A stretch of 64,000 nt of DNA, from contig JBFONV010000006.1 in assembly GCA_040779335.1 (NCBI GenBank), positions 186,001 to 250,000 of the forward strand, written 5' to 3'. The notes below the pieces were generated by a model. The model had not been told where the DNA came from. It ran no database searches and saw only the letters and a list, made by a program, of their open reading frames with translations. Origin of the DNA: JBFONV01 sp040779335. Its GTDB lineage: Bacteria > Pseudomonadota > Gammaproteobacteria > Enterobacterales > Alteromonadaceae. A program made the position numbers and the translations under genes. Below, piece by piece: positions 62,085-64,000 of this stretch. The number at the start of each line of letters is the position of its first letter. Position 1 is the stretch's first letter.

Positions 62085-62726
62085 CTAGAACGGGATATCG
62101 TCATCAAAATCAATCGTTGGTTCTTGTGGATTCACTTTAGGAGCCTGCTGTGGACTCTGTTGTTGATATCCACCTTGTTGCGCAGGTGCTTGTTGCTGAA
62201 AACCACCTTGTGGTTTTTGTTGCTGATAACCACCTTGCTGTGCAGGCGCTTGTTGCTGAAATCCACCTGCTGGTTTTTGCTGTTGATAACCGCCTTGCTG
62301 CATTGCTGGGGCTTGTTGCTGATAACCGCCTTGCTGCGCGGGAGCAGGTGCTGAGGGTTGAAAGCCGCCCGCTTGCTGGCCAGCACCACGAGAGTCTAAC
62401 ATTTGCATGTCATTGACAATAATTTCAGTGGTATATTGATCAGCACCCTGTTGGTTCTGCCATTTACGGGTTTGTAAACGACCTTCCAAATACACCTTTG
62501 AGCCTTTCTTTAAATACTCGCCCGCAATTTCTGCTAAACGTTGATACATAACAATGCGATGCCATTCTGTTTTTTCTTTTTGCTCGCCAGTTTGCTTATC
62601 TTTCCATGATTCAGATGTTGCCACGGTAAAATTTGCAACAGCGCTGCCATTTGGCATGAAACGAACTTCAGGATCTTGTCCTAAATTACCAACAATAATT
62701 ACTTTATTAATACCACGACTGGCCAT
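62085..62726 (-). CDS. ssb: Single-stranded DNA-binding protein with Gln-rich linker
   Basis: 213 residues: an OB fold (1-112; NKVIIVGNLGQDPEVRFMPNG, WHRIVMYQRLAEIAGEYLKKG), a long disordered Gly/Gln-rich linker (about 120-200) made of tandem repeats of QQGGYQQQ and GGFQQQAPA words, and the acidic tail DFDDDIPF that binds partner repair and replication proteins. It binds ssDNA as a tetramer. The linker is longer and more regular than in E. coli SSB. Confidence 0.97.
   Translation of the reverse strand: MASRGINKVIIVGNLGQDPEVRFMPNGSAVANFTVATSESWKDKQTGEQKEKTEWHRIVMYQRLAEIAGEYLKKGSKVYLEGRLQTRKWQNQQGADQYTTEIIVNDMQMLDSRGAGQQAGGFQPSAPAPAQQGGYQQQAPAMQQGGYQQQKPAGGFQQQAPAQQGGYQQQKPQGGFQQQAPAQQGGYQQQSPQQAPKVNPQEPTIDFDDDIPF
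62128..62360 (-). repeat. Imperfect tandem repeats coding the SSB linker
   Basis: Near-identical repeats with a period of about 63-66 bases (each coding roughly GGYQQQ-P-GGFQQQAPAQQ) lie in the linker region of ssb. Such repeats can change copy number by slippage. Confidence 0.75.
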
Positions 62727-62910
62727 GTAAAAATTCCACTATTTTGCTATAAACCATTAAATTTAAAGACTAAAAAATAACCAATAGACACATTTGCGCT
62801 AATAGTTACTTTGTTAATTACGAATTGTTAACAATGATTCTATCACTGTGATGAAATAATCCATACCCGCAAGCTTCAAAATACAAAAATATTTTTATCT
62901 AAAAACATCA

Positions 62911-63315
62911 TTATTCAGTGTTACTGGGCATAAGGTGTTGTTGCATTACGACTCTAATTTGTTCAGGTATTTTTTCAGAAGATTGATTTTTATAACAAAA
63001 ATGTACCATTACCGCGGTCCCTGAAGCACACTTTTCACCGTTTTGCCATAACTCTTGGTAAACGTCAAAAGAAGCCCCGCCAATACGCGACAAATAGGTA
63101 CGCACTTCAATTGTCTCTCCGTAATACATTTGTTTCAAAAACGAGACATCGATTTTCGCTAGGATCAAACTCCATTCTTGAATATTTAGTTCCGGCATAA
63201 ATAATCGAAAAATAGGATCACGCGCTCCCTCAAACCAAATAGGTACCATGGTGTTGTTAATGTGGCCTAAGGCATCAGTATCACAAAAACGTGGGGTGAT
63301 TTTTTCACTAAACAT
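62911..63315 (-). CDS. Acyl-CoA thioesterase, hotdog fold (4-hydroxybenzoyl-CoA thioesterase-like)
   Basis: 134 residues of the hotdog fold. TPRFCDTDALGHINNTMVPIWFEGARD carries the D-x-x-x-HINN catalytic-Asp motif of the 4HBT/YbgC type. Free-standing enzymes of this type hydrolyse short acyl-CoAs. Unknown substrate; single gene. Confidence 0.88.
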   Translation of the reverse strand: MFSEKITPRFCDTDALGHINNTMVPIWFEGARDPIFRLFMPELNIQEWSLILAKIDVSFLKQMYYGETIEVRTYLSRIGGASFDVYQELWQNGEKCASGTAVMVHFCYKNQSSEKIPEQIRVVMQQHLMPSNTE

Positions 63316-63467
63316 AACGTAATATAACCTAAATTGATTATTTAAAAAGTGCTCGCATAATCATATAAAAATGTCAGTTGAAGCAACTTATTTATCTAAT
63401 ATATTTTATTTTTTGACGTTAAATATATAGTATCCTGTATTAGCCCATCTCAATTAATATAATAACA

Positions 63468-64000
63468 ATGACTGACTTTATTGAAATTTATCCAAATGCG
63501 TTAACACCTGAATTTTGCCAGAACTTTATCCAGCAATTTGACGCTAGCCCTCATAAAAATCCAGGTCGAACGGGTGGCGGAGTCGACACCAGCAAAAAGA
63601 TCAGTCATGACATTTACTTGAATCAACATGCTGAATTTCAACCGCCCTTACAAACCATACTAGCTGCGTGTGCTGATAATATTTCTGCCTACTTAGCCAA
63701 ATATTATTTTAGCTTAATAAGTAGTATCTCCTTGACCGTTGAGCACCCTAAAACTAAAAAGCCAGTGGTATTGACGACCGACAATTTTGAAGAAATCGGT
63801 AAGCCAAACATTGTCAATTTAATGCGTTACTTATTTCGCTTGGCGCCCATTAATGCGCAAAAATATGACCAAGGTATGGGTAATTACGGCTATTGGCATT
63901 CAGAAATATTTCCTCAACCTGGTGCAAACGACGCTTTACACCGTCTACTGCTATTTATTATTTATCTTAACGATGTCGAAGAAGGCGGCGAAACAGATTT
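63468..64000 (+). CDS. 2OG-Fe(II) oxygenase family protein (3' end outside window)
   Basis: The frame is open from ATG at 63468 to the window end (177 codons seen). The last part reads YGYWHSEIFPQ and then IIYLNDVEEGGET, matching the prolyl-4-hydroxylase-like 2OG oxygenase domain where the first iron ligands are H-x-D/E and the NDVxxGGET strand follows. Here the acid is Glu (H-S-E). The rest, including the second His and the Arg, lies outside. Function unknown. Confidence 0.75.
   Translation, partial: MTDFIEIYPNALTPEFCQNFIQQFDASPHKNPGRTGGGVDTSKKISHDIYLNQHAEFQPPLQTILAACADNISAYLAKYYFSLISSISLTVEHPKTKKPVVLTTDNFEEIGKPNIVNLMRYLFRLAPINAQKYDQGMGNYGYWHSEIFPQPGANDALHRLLLFIIYLNDVEEGGETD

Noticed and set aside
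62076..62416. Leu- and Val-rich open frames on the plus strand opposite ssb
   Set aside because: They are the antisense of the Gln-rich SSB repeats, lack ribosome sites and have repeat-driven composition.
1..64000. CRISPR arrays, intact insertion sequences, prophage, tRNA or rRNA genes
   Set aside because: No regularly spaced repeats, transposase or integrase motifs, cloverleaf genes or rRNA stretches were found on reading both strands.

Overview
The window is a contiguous stretch of AT-rich chromosome from a marine gammaproteobacterium, most likely Alteromonadales (Colwelliaceae or a close relative such as Thalassotalea). The evidence is the ArcA plus free-standing HptA pair, the dimeric all-alpha dUTPase, the gltBD, mtnN and tyrS/M23 peptidase/anmK neighbourhoods, and the abundance of RND pumps and cyclic-di-GMP proteins. 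The genus is an inference. No rRNA, tRNA, CRISPR array, intact insertion sequence or prophage was recognised. Genes are dense and lie in short operons on both strands, mostly separated by hairpin terminators.

Layout. 1-8.6 kb: the end of a LigE-type DNA ligase, a LysE exporter, a methyltransferase, a sodium symporter, an HDOD protein, a GAF-GAF-GGDEF-EAL protein, a small lipoprotein and a 2OG oxygenase. 8.7-17.8 kb: an RND pump with its adaptor, a NagX-like membrane acyltransferase, a TerB protein, a CHASE4-GGDEF cyclase and a CvfB-like S1 protein. 17.9-22.3 kb (minus strand): a lysine riboswitch followed by dapA, a short dapD, an atypical LysA-like decarboxylase and an aspartoacylase/desuccinylase-family gene. 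22.4-29.2 kb: a double DsbA-fold protein, RsmC, a sensor kinase, ArcA convergent with HptA, and FolE2. 29.8-38.0 kb: glutamate synthase gltBD, a periplasmic binding protein and a KAS III enzyme. 38.1-43.5 kb: a dithiol ArsR regulator of the BigR/SqrR/YgaV type, divergent from an MMPL transporter, LolA-like, DUF1302 and DUF2892 operon, with two matching inverted repeats between them. 43.5-48.8 kb: a second RND pump and adaptor divergent from a LysR regulator. 48.9-56.4 kb: dUTPase, DUF2726, MtnN, a CbiB-like protein, rhodanese, a TRIC/YadS protein, RraB-like and small envelope proteins, and a cyclic-nucleotide-binding protein. 56.8-64 kb: TyrS, an M23 peptidase, AnmK, a small conserved-looking ORF, a secreted protein, SSB, a thioesterase and the start of a second 2OG oxygenase.

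The most interesting system is the lysine-riboswitch operon. Its gene order (DapA, DapD, decarboxylase, deacylase) fits a route in which N-succinyl-diaminopimelate is decarboxylated at its L-centre to N-succinyl-lysine and then desuccinylated to lysine. That would bypass DapE, DapF and standard LysA and uncouple lysine supply from the meso-DAP needed for the cell wall. The riboswitch and the order are seen in the sequence; the pathway is inference. The second candidate is the persulfide-type ArsR switch: cysteines 36 and 102 have the 66-residue spacing known from BigR and SqrR, and the repeats TACATTAG-N6-CTAATATAA occur twice in front of an envelope-transport operon of unknown cargo.
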